NCBI GenBank assembly: GCA_038204465.1
Contig: JBBRCX010000005.1
Coordinates: 23,313-87,312, forward strand
Reading direction: 5' to 3'
Origin: JBBRCX01 sp038204465
Lineage (GTDB): Bacteria; Planctomycetota; Phycisphaerae; Tepidisphaerales; Tepidisphaeraceae
DNA length: 64,000 nucleotides
Shown here: positions 51,400 to 59,036 of the stretch, piece by piece
Layout of the letters: every line of letters starts with the position of its first letter
Numbering within the stretch: position 1 is the first letter of the stretch
Notes under the pieces: generated by a model
The model's database searches: none
The model's input: only the letters and a program-made list of their open reading frames with translations
What the model was told of the DNA's origin: nothing
Program-made: the position numbers and the translations under genes

Positions 51400-51506
51400 G
51401 GAGACCTCCCTTCGGCGCGGCCGGCGCGCGAACGTTCGTAGGCGCGGCCGAGACCGGTGGTGCCGCCGGTGACGAGTGCGAGCTTGTTGTCGAGCCGGAA
51501 CAGCAT
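51387..51506 (-). pseudogene. N-terminal remnant of a second SDR gene
   Basis: ATG 51506 directly after the PhyH stop (TAAATG). It reads MLFRLDNKLALVTGGTTGLG RAYE-like, an SDR start with the TGxxxGxG cofactor loop, then changes to ERSRAGRAEGRSP and stops at TAG 51387. The end overlaps the intact SDR by 13 bases and contains its ribosome-binding site. Most of a former SDR gene has been deleted while the junction still serves translation of the next gene. Confidence 0.75.
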
Positions 51507-52406
51507 TTATCCCTTCGCTCCCGCTTCGAGCTTCAGTCCGATCTCCCGCGCCAGCTGCGGATCGGGGGGGTAGACGCGCGGGAACGTCCTGCCTCGGTAG
51601 GCGGTGTTCGGCGTCGGGCGCGGACCCAGGAGCGGCAGGAAGGTCTGGAACCGCTTCGCCGGGCGGTAGGTCGTGCCGTCGGGCATGTAATGGCCAACCA
51701 CCGACATGCGCGGCGAGTTAGTCCGATTGGTCTCCGAGCCGTGGAAGCACAGCGAATGGTGGAAGCTGGCCTGCCCCGCCTTCAGCACGCAGGGCTCATC
51801 GATCCACGGCGTCTTCACCTTGGATTCAAACTCGCCGCGAAGGCGGTTCAGGTCTTTGTCGAAGAAGCGCGCGCTGTTCTCGACCAGGTCCCACTTGTGG
51901 GAGCCGACGAGCGTGCGCATCCCGCCGTTGGAAAGGTCGGTGTCCTGCAGCGCGATCCAGGCGGTGCACATGTTGGTCGTGGAGCTGGTCTGCCAGTAGC
52001 CGTAGTCCTGGTGCCAGCCGATATTCCCGGCGTCGGTCTTGGCGTCGGGCCCGGCCCCGGGCTTGGAAAGCGATTGATCCGCCCAGAGGCGAACACCATC
52101 GACTTTCATCAGCGTCGCGGCGATGCGCCCCAGGTTCGCGTCGAGGACCACGTCGCGCACGGCGTCGTTCACCCACCAGGAGTTCACGATCCGGCGCAGC
52201 GCCGTCGGGTCGTCCGGCATCGGGCGAATGTCCTGGAAGTACCAGCCGTCGCCGTCGATGTGTCCGGCATACATGCGATCGAGGGCGCCGCGCAGCTGCT
52301 GCATGTGGGCGTCGTCGAGAAGCCTGGGGCTGATCCAGTAGCCGCGCTCCCCGTAGCTTTCGACGTCCTGCTGCGTCGGAAGATAGTTTTTCACGCGTGA
52401 GCTCAT
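51507..52406 (-). CDS. Phytanoyl-CoA dioxygenase (PhyH)-family protein
   Basis: 299 residues from ATG 52406 with GGAGG six bases upstream; longer open frame is a shadow. Fe site: HxD in IGWHQDYGYW, distal His in HHSLCFHGSETNRTN, Arg in NSPRMSVV. A conserved WVNDAVRDVVLDANLGRIAA helix packs on the jellyroll. It is the second PhyH of this operon and differs clearly from the one at 42556, so two distinct hydroxylations are likely. Confidence 0.92.
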   Translation of the reverse strand: MSSRVKNYLPTQQDVESYGERGYWISPRLLDDAHMQQLRGALDRMYAGHIDGDGWYFQDIRPMPDDPTALRRIVNSWWVNDAVRDVVLDANLGRIAATLMKVDGVRLWADQSLSKPGAGPDAKTDAGNIGWHQDYGYWQTSSTTNMCTAWIALQDTDLSNGGMRTLVGSHKWDLVENSARFFDKDLNRLRGEFESKVKTPWIDEPCVLKAGQASFHHSLCFHGSETNRTNSPRMSVVGHYMPDGTTYRPAKRFQTFLPLLGPRPTPNTAYRGRTFPRVYPPDPQLAREIGLKLEAGAKG

Positions 52407-52426
52407 CGCGAACCTCCGTCGGTTCT

Positions 52427-53557
52427 TCACAGCTGGAACTGGTATTTCTTGACGATCTCCTCGCGCACGTGGATTCCAAGTCCGGGTTCGTCGCGCACCT
52501 TGATGTATCCGTCCTTCTGCACCCAGGGGTCGGACACCAGCTCGTGCTGCATGGGCGACTCGTGCGGTTTGAAGTCCATGCAGATGCCGCTCTCGGAAGC
52601 GGCCAGCAGGTGGACGCTGGCGGCGGTGTTGATCGCACTGCTCCACGTGTGGGCGGAAAAACAGAGGTGCTCGGCTTCGATCAGCTTGATCACGTGAACG
52701 CAGGCGGTAATGCCCTGGCATCGGCCCGGGTCCATCTGCACGACGTCGACGGCGCCCGAGCGAATCAGCCGGCGGTAGCCTTCGACATTCCACTCCTGCT
52801 CGCCGGTGCCGATGTTGGTGCTGATGGCGGCGCGCAGCCTCGCATGCGCCTCGAAGTCGGCGGGGACGAGCGGCTCTTCGATCCACTTGAGCCGGTAAGG
52901 CTCGAGGTCGCGAAGGCGGCGGATGGCGGTGGGGACGTCCCACTTCACCCTTGCGCCAAGGACGTCGAAGACCAGTTCGATGTCCTCGCCGATGGTTTCG
53001 CGCACGCGGCGCGCGAGCTCCAGGTCTTTCTTGCGGTCGGCGCCGAAGACGGATTCGGGCCGCTTCCCCCAGCCGCCCTTGACGATGCGATAGCCCTGGT
53101 CGCGGAAGAACTTGAACTCATCGACGGACCAGTTGATGTCATCCATGTCGAGATGGATGGAGGCCATGGCGGCGACCTTGTCGCGAAGGCGCCCGCCAAT
53201 CAGGTTGCAGACCGGCTTGCCGAGCAGCTTGCCCTTCAGGTCCCAGAGGGCCATGTCGACGGCGCTGACAGCGAAGGCGGCGAGCCCCTGTGGGCCGTAC
53301 CACCAGACGCGGGCGAGCATCTTGTGAAACGCGCGCTCGACCTCGGTGGCGTCGTCTCCGACCAGCATGGGCGCGTAGCCTTTTTCGATGACGATCTTCA
53401 CCGCCTGCGCCGAGTCCGGGAACTGGGAGATGCACTCGCCCCAGCCGATCTTCCCGTCCTCCGATTCGACGCGGGCGAGGGTGATGTAACGGAGCTTGCC
53501 GTGATCGTGCGGCTCGGGGTACTGCAGCGGATGAGCAGTGATGGATTTGATCTTCAT
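52427..53557 (-). CDS. Mandelate racemase/muconate lactonizing enzyme-family dehydratase-like protein
   Basis: 376 residues. Cap domain MKIKSITAHPLQYPEPHDHG; GWGECISQFPDSAQAV; barrel with RIVKGGWGKRPE, Asp in LVFDVLGARVKW, Glu in LKWIEEPLVP, Glu in IGTGEQEWN and His in CFSAHTWSSA. This pattern resembles acid-sugar dehydratases more than mandelate racemase. Its start overlaps the stop of the TIM-barrel gene (ATGA). Confidence 0.92.
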   Translation of the reverse strand: MKIKSITAHPLQYPEPHDHGKLRYITLARVESEDGKIGWGECISQFPDSAQAVKIVIEKGYAPMLVGDDATEVERAFHKMLARVWWYGPQGLAAFAVSAVDMALWDLKGKLLGKPVCNLIGGRLRDKVAAMASIHLDMDDINWSVDEFKFFRDQGYRIVKGGWGKRPESVFGADRKKDLELARRVRETIGEDIELVFDVLGARVKWDVPTAIRRLRDLEPYRLKWIEEPLVPADFEAHARLRAAISTNIGTGEQEWNVEGYRRLIRSGAVDVVQMDPGRCQGITACVHVIKLIEAEHLCFSAHTWSSAINTAASVHLLAASESGICMDFKPHESPMQHELVSDPWVQKDGYIKVRDEPGLGIHVREEIVKKYQFQL

Positions 53558-54396
53558 GACGCGAGTTTTTTCAGGTGATCGCGCAGCAGGATGGTTTCGG
53601 ACACGTTGTCCACGTCGTTGCAGCGCTGCCAGTCGATCCAGACGTATTCCAGCCCCAGGTAGCCCTCATACTTGGAGCGGGCCATCGCGCCCAGGACCTT
53701 GGCGAAGTCGATCGTGTTCTCCTTGAGCGGCGCCTGCAGACGGCCCTTGCAGGCACAGCGGGCGTGAAAATGCGACGCGTGCGCGACCAGCGGCTCGACC
53801 TGCGAATCAGGAATTCCCTGGGCGGTGAAGTGCCCGTAGTCGAGCGTCAGCGTGAGGCCGGGCGATTGCCGCAGAAGTTGCAACGTCGCTTCGGGCGTCG
53901 TGATGACCGAGCCGAGGTGCGGCTCGATGGAGAACGTGACGCCGCACCGGCGTGCCTCCCCAGCGCGCCACGCGAGCTCTTCACTGCTGCGCTGGATCGA
54001 ATCCTCTTCGCTCTCCTGTTCCCATCTGACGCCGGGGACGCTGCTCAGGTGTTTCGCGTTACAACGCGCGGTGAACTCGAGCATCTTCTGAAACAGCTCG
54101 CGCGACGCGCGGCGCTGAGCGGCGTCGGGATGATTTGCCGCGCGGCCTTTGAAATCGGGCGAGGGGATGAAGTACACGTCCGCCAACTGCAACCCGCGGT
54201 CGTCCAGCTTGTGCGAGAGAGCGCGGGCATGGGCGGCGACGTCGCTGCAGACGGCATCCAGCTTCAGATGCGTCTCGCGTTCGTGAAACAGTCCCACATC
54301 CACGCCCTGGACCCCGAGCCGCGCGATCAGGTCGAGGACATGATCGTGATCGAGCAGCGGGAACGTGAAGTCGGCGCACGCGAGCTTGAGGTTCAT
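53554..54396 (-). CDS. Sugar phosphate isomerase/epimerase-type TIM-barrel protein
   Basis: 280 residues, AP-endonuclease-2/xylose-isomerase-like barrel: VLDLIARLGVQGVDVGLFHE, LHHL-type SSVPGVRW, Glu in TFSIEPHLGSV, Asp/His in LTLDYGHFTAQG, His in ASHFHARCA, Glu in YLGLEYVWIDW. These form a metal site for aldose-ketose isomerisation or 2-keto-myo-inositol-type dehydration. Overlaps both neighbours by four bases. Confidence 0.88.
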   Translation of the reverse strand: MNLKLACADFTFPLLDHDHVLDLIARLGVQGVDVGLFHERETHLKLDAVCSDVAAHARALSHKLDDRGLQLADVYFIPSPDFKGRAANHPDAAQRRASRELFQKMLEFTARCNAKHLSSVPGVRWEQESEEDSIQRSSEELAWRAGEARRCGVTFSIEPHLGSVITTPEATLQLLRQSPGLTLTLDYGHFTAQGIPDSQVEPLVAHASHFHARCACKGRLQAPLKENTIDFAKVLGAMARSKYEGYLGLEYVWIDWQRCNDVDNVSETILLRDHLKKLAS

Positions 54397-55586
54397 CCCC
54401 GCCTCCGCGCGCGAGTCTTGCGGGCGCCGCCGGTCGATCGTTTGCCCTTCGCGGAGGAGCTTTTCGCGACGGACCGGCCGGCGCGTTTGCGTTTCGCGCT
54501 GCTGCGCTTGTTCCCATTCAGAATGATGTTTTTTCCGCTCTTTGCGGACCTTACCGCTGCGTCGATTACCTGCATCGCAAATGCGCCGAGGCTGGCGGGC
54601 GAGCCATTGGGCGCGTCGCCCGCGACGCAGTCGATGAGGTTCCGCGCGGGCTCATACATCGGGTAGGTGTCCGCTTCAGGAATGTCGGGGTAGCGGGTGA
54701 CGTTGCTGTTCACGTCGTGGAACTCGAGTTTCCCCTTCCACAGTTCCTGAAGGATCATCCCTTTGTCGCCATAGATGCGGACTTCGTACTGACGGTCGGA
54801 CATCATGGCCGCGCCGTTGGTGGCGAGCGAAACAAGCGTGCCGTCGTCGAGCTTGAGCGAGATCGCGTCGTAGACGTCCACGGCCAGTCCTGCGTTGTGA
54901 AAGCGGGCGAACACCTCGGCGGGCCTGCGCCCCGTGAGGAAGTCGACGTAAGCGGCGGAGTGCGAGGCCTGGCAGTAAATGTGCCCCCCGGCCGCGAGCT
55001 TCGGGTCGCTGTAAGAAGTCAGTCCGGGCTTCACGTACGGCACGGCGGCGTTCTGGGCAGTGGGGGTGTCGCCGAAGATCCGCTCCCACGGCAGCCCGCG
55101 ATACAGCCCTAACGTGATGTTGGTCATCAGGATGCTGATCATCCGCAGCTTGCCCAGCGCGCCGGAGCGCACGAGCCGCCGCGCTTCGATGCTGTGCGGC
55201 GTGAAGTGCCAGGGGCCGCTGATCAGGAACTGCACGCGCTTCTTCTTCGCGAGCTCCAACAGTTCCTGGGCTTCGGCGGCGGTGACGGTCATCGGCTTTT
55301 CGATCAGCACGTGAAGCCCGCGCTGCAGGGCGGCCTTCGCCTGCGCGTAATGGGCGACGGGGATGGAGGAGATGACTACCGCATCGAGACCTTCGATCGC
55401 CAGGACCTCTTCGAGCGTCGTGCAGGCGTGCGGCACCTGATAGTCGCGGGCGATTTTCTCGGCGGTGGCGCGGTCGGAGTGCTGGACCGCGACCAGCTCG
55501 GCTTTCGGGTGCTTGTGCAGGGTCGGGACGTGGGCGGTTGTGCCCCACCAGCCGGCCCCGATGACGGCGCAGCGGACGGTATTCAT
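54393..55586 (-). CDS. Gfo/Idh/MocA-family oxidoreductase with a basic C-terminal tail
   Basis: 397 residues. Rossmann motif CAVIGAGWWGTTAHVPTL; catalytic Lys in VLIEKPMTVTAAEAQELL; substrate-side HIYCQASHSAAYVDFLTG. The last ~40 residues (from ~358) consist almost only of Lys, Arg, Ser, Ala and Gly (SSAKRKRAGRSVAK, then RSTGGARKTRARRRG), a histone-H1-like tail not normal for this family. The tail lies wholly upstream of the ATGA overlap with the next gene, so it is not caused by a frameshift there. First gene of the large operon after the regulator (28-base gap). Confidence 0.9.
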   Translation of the reverse strand: MNTVRCAVIGAGWWGTTAHVPTLHKHPKAELVAVQHSDRATAEKIARDYQVPHACTTLEEVLAIEGLDAVVISSIPVAHYAQAKAALQRGLHVLIEKPMTVTAAEAQELLELAKKKRVQFLISGPWHFTPHSIEARRLVRSGALGKLRMISILMTNITLGLYRGLPWERIFGDTPTAQNAAVPYVKPGLTSYSDPKLAAGGHIYCQASHSAAYVDFLTGRRPAEVFARFHNAGLAVDVYDAISLKLDDGTLVSLATNGAAMMSDRQYEVRIYGDKGMILQELWKGKLEFHDVNSNVTRYPDIPEADTYPMYEPARNLIDCVAGDAPNGSPASLGAFAMQVIDAAVRSAKSGKNIILNGNKRSSAKRKRAGRSVAKSSSAKGKRSTGGARKTRARRRG

Positions 55587-55614
55587 GGCATCCCCCGTTC
55601 ACGACGTTTTTGAT

Positions 55615-56250
55615 TCATGACGTGGCTCCCTCGAGCAGTTGCGTGAGATCTCCATGAAAGACGTAATCGCGCGACGCGACGACCGCGAGCAGCCGGCAGG
55701 GCTTGTCGTTGATGCGGCGGGCGGCGTGGGGGACGGAGCCGTCATAGTAGGCCGCGTCGCCCGCGCGGAGGTGGATCTCGTCCTTGCCGTAGAGGAGCGT
55801 GAACTCCCCTTCCAGCACGTAGTTCAGCTCCTCGCCGGGATGGGAGCGCAGCGGCAGGATGCGCGGCGTCGAGGCGATGTCGATCAGGAGCGGCTCCATC
55901 AGCTTGCCGCCTTTTTTGCTGGCGAGCATTTCGTAAACCAGGCCCCGGGGCCCGCGCAGGCGTCCCTTGCTGCCCTGGTTGGCGCGGCAGACGGTGATGG
56001 GCAGCGCGCGGTGATCTTCATCGAAGAAGACGCCGAGCGAAACGCCCAGCGCGCGGGCGAGGCGCTCGAGGCCCGAGATCGGCAGGGCGGCCTTGTGGTT
56101 CTCCACGCGCGAGAGATAGGCCTGGCTCATGCCGGCGGCGGACGCGAGTTCCTTAAGCGTCAGGGCCTTGTCGCTGCGCAATTGGCGCAGGCGGTTGGCG
56201 ACGCGCACCTCGGCGGTTTGCAGGGGATGGTGAACGTTGTGGGCGATCAT
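55615..56250 (-). CDS. XRE-family transcriptional regulator with cupin domain
   Basis: 211 residues from ATG 56250; the longer upstream frame lacks family character. HTH ~17-75: RLRQLRSDKALTLKELASAA, GMSQAYLSRVENHKAALP. Cupin domain ~130-205: HPGEELNYVLEGEFTLLYGK, AGDAAYYDGSVPHAARRI. The cupin probably binds a small ligand such as a pathway intermediate. Being first on the strand before the operon genes, it most likely controls them and itself. No clear Shine-Dalgarno is visible at the chosen start. Confidence 0.9.
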   Translation of the reverse strand: MIAHNVHHPLQTAEVRVANRLRQLRSDKALTLKELASAAGMSQAYLSRVENHKAALPISGLERLARALGVSLGVFFDEDHRALPITVCRANQGSKGRLRGPRGLVYEMLASKKGGKLMEPLLIDIASTPRILPLRSHPGEELNYVLEGEFTLLYGKDEIHLRAGDAAYYDGSVPHAARRINDKPCRLLAVVASRDYVFHGDLTQLLEGATS

Positions 56251-56403
56251 GCGGGGCGGTCCAGAAATGGTGCCGATTCGGCTGATGCGTGTCAAGCAAA
56301 TCTTTGCATGGAGTGCAAGGGGGAAACAGGTACGTCGCGCGGGCGCGACGGCTAAACCGGGTGGCGAAACGGCTGCGTGGATTGCGGGTGGGGCAGGCAC
56401 GAA

Positions 56404-58893
56404 TCAGCCTCCTTCGGGCCACCACTCGGGAGATTTGGGCTGGATGACGCCTTGCTCGATGGCCAATGCATAGACGGGGCAGACGCTGACGATGAGCGTG
56501 CCCTCGTAGCCTGTGGGCATCCCTTCCCAGCTGCGGAATTCCTGGCCGCCGCCCATGCCGCCGCTGAACATACCGGCGGCGAATCCTTCGTCGAGGTCGG
56601 CGGCGAGTTGCCGGGCACGGCGCTTCTCGCCGTACAGCGAAACGGCGCGCAGGTAATACATGGGCGATGAGCCGGCCAGGCTGCCGTCGCAATAGTTCTC
56701 GAAGGAAGGATGCATCGACGGGATGATCCTGGGGAGCATGTGGTCTTCGGTGCGGATCGGCAGCAGCCCGCAAGGCAGGCCCATCCGCGCACGGGCGAGG
56801 CCGAGCTTATCGCGAAGCCGCTCCAGGTTTTTGACCGCCTTGCGCGCGGCGGGCGGGTCGAGCAGGCCGAAGGCGATCGCTGGTCCGTTGACGAAGATGA
56901 AAGCGTAGTCGTGAAGCTCGCCGTCGCGGCTGCGCCATCCGGCGACCCAGCCCGTCTCGGGGTTCAGCAGGTGCGTGGCATAGGCGGCGCGAATGCTGGC
57001 GGCAGCGTCGCGGCAGCGCGCGGCCCGCTCGTCATGGCCAAGCGCCGCCATCAGCGCGGCGGTGTTTCGCAAGCCGCGGTAAGACCAGGCATTCACGTAC
57101 GCATCGATGTGGCCAAACCCGATCACGTCGGCGGCGTTGCTGCTCCAGCGATAGGACCCGGAGTTGCCGCTCAGGTCATGGCAGACGACCAGTCCGGTGT
57201 CGCGATCGACGGTCTTGATGACCCGATCGGCGGCTTCGATGAGGCCCGGCTCTGTTTCACGCAACCAATCGGCGCTGTCGCCCGACTGATGAATGCGACC
57301 GGCGGCACAGAGCAGGTGCGGATCGGAGTCGAGGTACAGGTTTCGCCAGTAGCCGTAGCCACCGCCGTCCATGAGCGCGCGGCCGATCGTGAACTTGAGG
57401 AGGTCGAGCGGATCGGGGCCGGCCTTGGGTCGGCGGGTGTGAAGAACAATTTCGGAAGGCGGCGCCTGCGAGACGTGGCAGTTCACCGAGGCGGCATGGT
57501 TGGAGAAGCCGCCGTACTCGGGGCGGAAGCATGCATAAATGGAGCCCCAGTGGCGGCGCAGTCCCGGGCCGGGGCGTCGGCTGCGGCGCGGACTGTCGGG
57601 CTCGAACTCGGTGACGGCGAGGTGCAATTCGGCGCGGCGCGTGCCGGCGGGAAGGGTGAGACAGGCATCGGGCCCGGGGCGCGGCGCCAGCACCAGCCCG
57701 CCGGTCAACGCTTTGAAGGCTTGGAAGCTCTCCACCTGCAGGCGCGCTTCATCGCTTGTGCGGGACGTCACTTCAAAGGACAGGCAACCGATTCCATCGG
57801 CGGCCCAGAGCGCGGGCAGGCGGACGTCGCCGTTGCGGCCGGGAAGGAGCGTGGGCGGCGCGGCGGCGGCAGTCGGACCGGCGGTGATGTCCCACGCGAG
57901 GCGGAAGGCTTCGGCTTCGATGACGGGCGTGTCGCGATCGCAGCGCTGGGTGATGTCGACGAGCAGGCGGTCGGGCTCGACGGTGAACGCGAGGTCGATG
58001 GTGACGCCGGGCAGCGCGCGGAGCCGGCGATAGAAGACCTGGTTGCCGCGGACTTCGACCTCGCCCGTCCAGACGTGCGAGCCGGCCTCGGCGCGGAGGG
58101 TGCGAAGCAGCGGACCGGTAAAGCCGCCGATGCCGTTGATGTTGTTCAGCATCGGCTTGGAGGCGAGCAGGCGGTTGCGTCCCGCCAGCGTGCCCGACGC
58201 GTCCCAGCCCAGGTGCATCAGCATCGGACGGCGCAGCGAGAAGCCGACCGAGAGGCGGCGGCCCTCGAACAGCAGCATCTCCGGGCGGTCGTGCAGCTTC
58301 ATCCCGCGAGGGGCCCTGGGGCGGATCTGCCTCGTGCGAAGGATCGGACTGTAGAGGGGCTTCGCGGTCGGCTCAGCGGAAGGCGTGCCGAAGGCAGTGA
58401 GCGGATGGAGGATTCCGAACGGGACGAAATAGGGGCTGCCGTTGCATTCGCCGTGATTGGGCCAAACGGGATGCTCGCGGTCGCACTCAACGCGCAGGTG
58501 GTCAGTCTCGAGGCCGCCCAGATCGATCGTTTGCGGAGGTTTGGCGAGGGCGGCCTGCAGCTTCGCGTTCATCTCGTCGGGCGACATGGACTGGGAGAGT
58601 CCTTCGCCGGAGATGATTGGGTCGGGCGGGAGGTCGACTTCCTTGACGAGATTCCAGCGATGGGTGGCGCGGTCGAGGGTGCTGATGAGCAAGTGGGCGG
58701 CATGCGTGGGGACGTTGGGGACGTGGCGTCCATAGATGTTGCGCGAAAGCTCGAGGCGCTCGATCGTGACCGGCTGGAGAAATCGCATGTAGCGAATCGC
58801 GGTTTGTCCGTTGATCTGCGCGTTGAGGCGCGGATGGCGGAGGGGCTTGACGCCTCCATGAGTGACGGAGAAATCTTTGAGGGCGTGGGACAT
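56404..58893 (-). CDS. Large (alpha/alpha)6-barrel glycosidase-like protein
   Basis: 829 residues from ATG 58893; the open frame continues upstream through a palindromic repeat and is not coding there. The N-terminal half is beta-rich (supersandwich-like; VTIERLELSRNIYGRHVPNV). From ~480 a helical toroid typical of six-hairpin glycosidases appears: DLLKFTIGRALMDGGGYGYW, HIDAYVNAWSYRGLRNTAAL, and an end with MHPSFENYCDGSLAGSSPMY. Candidate acids are in WSSNAADVIG and PSFENY. No signal peptide. The exact GH family is unresolved; alpha-rhamnosidase/GH15-65-like clans are possible. Lies 153 bases before the XRE regulator on the same strand. Confidence 0.75.
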   Translation of the reverse strand: MSHALKDFSVTHGGVKPLRHPRLNAQINGQTAIRYMRFLQPVTIERLELSRNIYGRHVPNVPTHAAHLLISTLDRATHRWNLVKEVDLPPDPIISGEGLSQSMSPDEMNAKLQAALAKPPQTIDLGGLETDHLRVECDREHPVWPNHGECNGSPYFVPFGILHPLTAFGTPSAEPTAKPLYSPILRTRQIRPRAPRGMKLHDRPEMLLFEGRRLSVGFSLRRPMLMHLGWDASGTLAGRNRLLASKPMLNNINGIGGFTGPLLRTLRAEAGSHVWTGEVEVRGNQVFYRRLRALPGVTIDLAFTVEPDRLLVDITQRCDRDTPVIEAEAFRLAWDITAGPTAAAAPPTLLPGRNGDVRLPALWAADGIGCLSFEVTSRTSDEARLQVESFQAFKALTGGLVLAPRPGPDACLTLPAGTRRAELHLAVTEFEPDSPRRSRRPGPGLRRHWGSIYACFRPEYGGFSNHAASVNCHVSQAPPSEIVLHTRRPKAGPDPLDLLKFTIGRALMDGGGYGYWRNLYLDSDPHLLCAAGRIHQSGDSADWLRETEPGLIEAADRVIKTVDRDTGLVVCHDLSGNSGSYRWSSNAADVIGFGHIDAYVNAWSYRGLRNTAALMAALGHDERAARCRDAAASIRAAYATHLLNPETGWVAGWRSRDGELHDYAFIFVNGPAIAFGLLDPPAARKAVKNLERLRDKLGLARARMGLPCGLLPIRTEDHMLPRIIPSMHPSFENYCDGSLAGSSPMYYLRAVSLYGEKRRARQLAADLDEGFAAGMFSGGMGGGQEFRSWEGMPTGYEGTLIVSVCPVYALAIEQGVIQPKSPEWWPEGG

Positions 58894-58939
58894 GGTGCGA
58901 GGTCGTGGCGCGGTGTCGTGATTTTTTGTAGTCGGAGAC

Positions 58940-58964
58940 GGGCGGATTGGAAACCCGCCCCTAC
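58940..58964. repeat. Short palindrome of the GTAGGGGCGGGT family
   Basis: GGGCGG-loop-CCCGCCCCTAC; imperfect inner arms. It lies between the glycosidase start and the aldehyde dehydrogenase stop. Confidence 0.65.
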
Positions 58965-59011
58965 GGCCGGCGGGTTGGAACCGACCATACAGATTCAAGC
59001 GCGTTAGGACC

Positions 59012-59036
59012 GGGCGGGTCGGAGACCCGCCCCTAC
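59012..59036. repeat. Short palindrome of the GTAGGGGCGGGT family that provides a stop codon
   Basis: GGGCGGGT-CGGAG-ACCCGCCC followed by CTAC. On the minus strand the edge GTAG contains the TAG stop of the aldehyde dehydrogenase (59033-59035), so the repeat fixes the C-terminus (VVMRA) and can also form a hairpin just after the gene. Confidence 0.75.

Noticed and set aside
56710..59007. 765-codon plus-strand frame opposite the glycosidase-like gene
   Set aside because: No recognisable domain, Gly/Ala/Arg-rich; the opposite strand encodes a continuous toroid glycosidase pattern.
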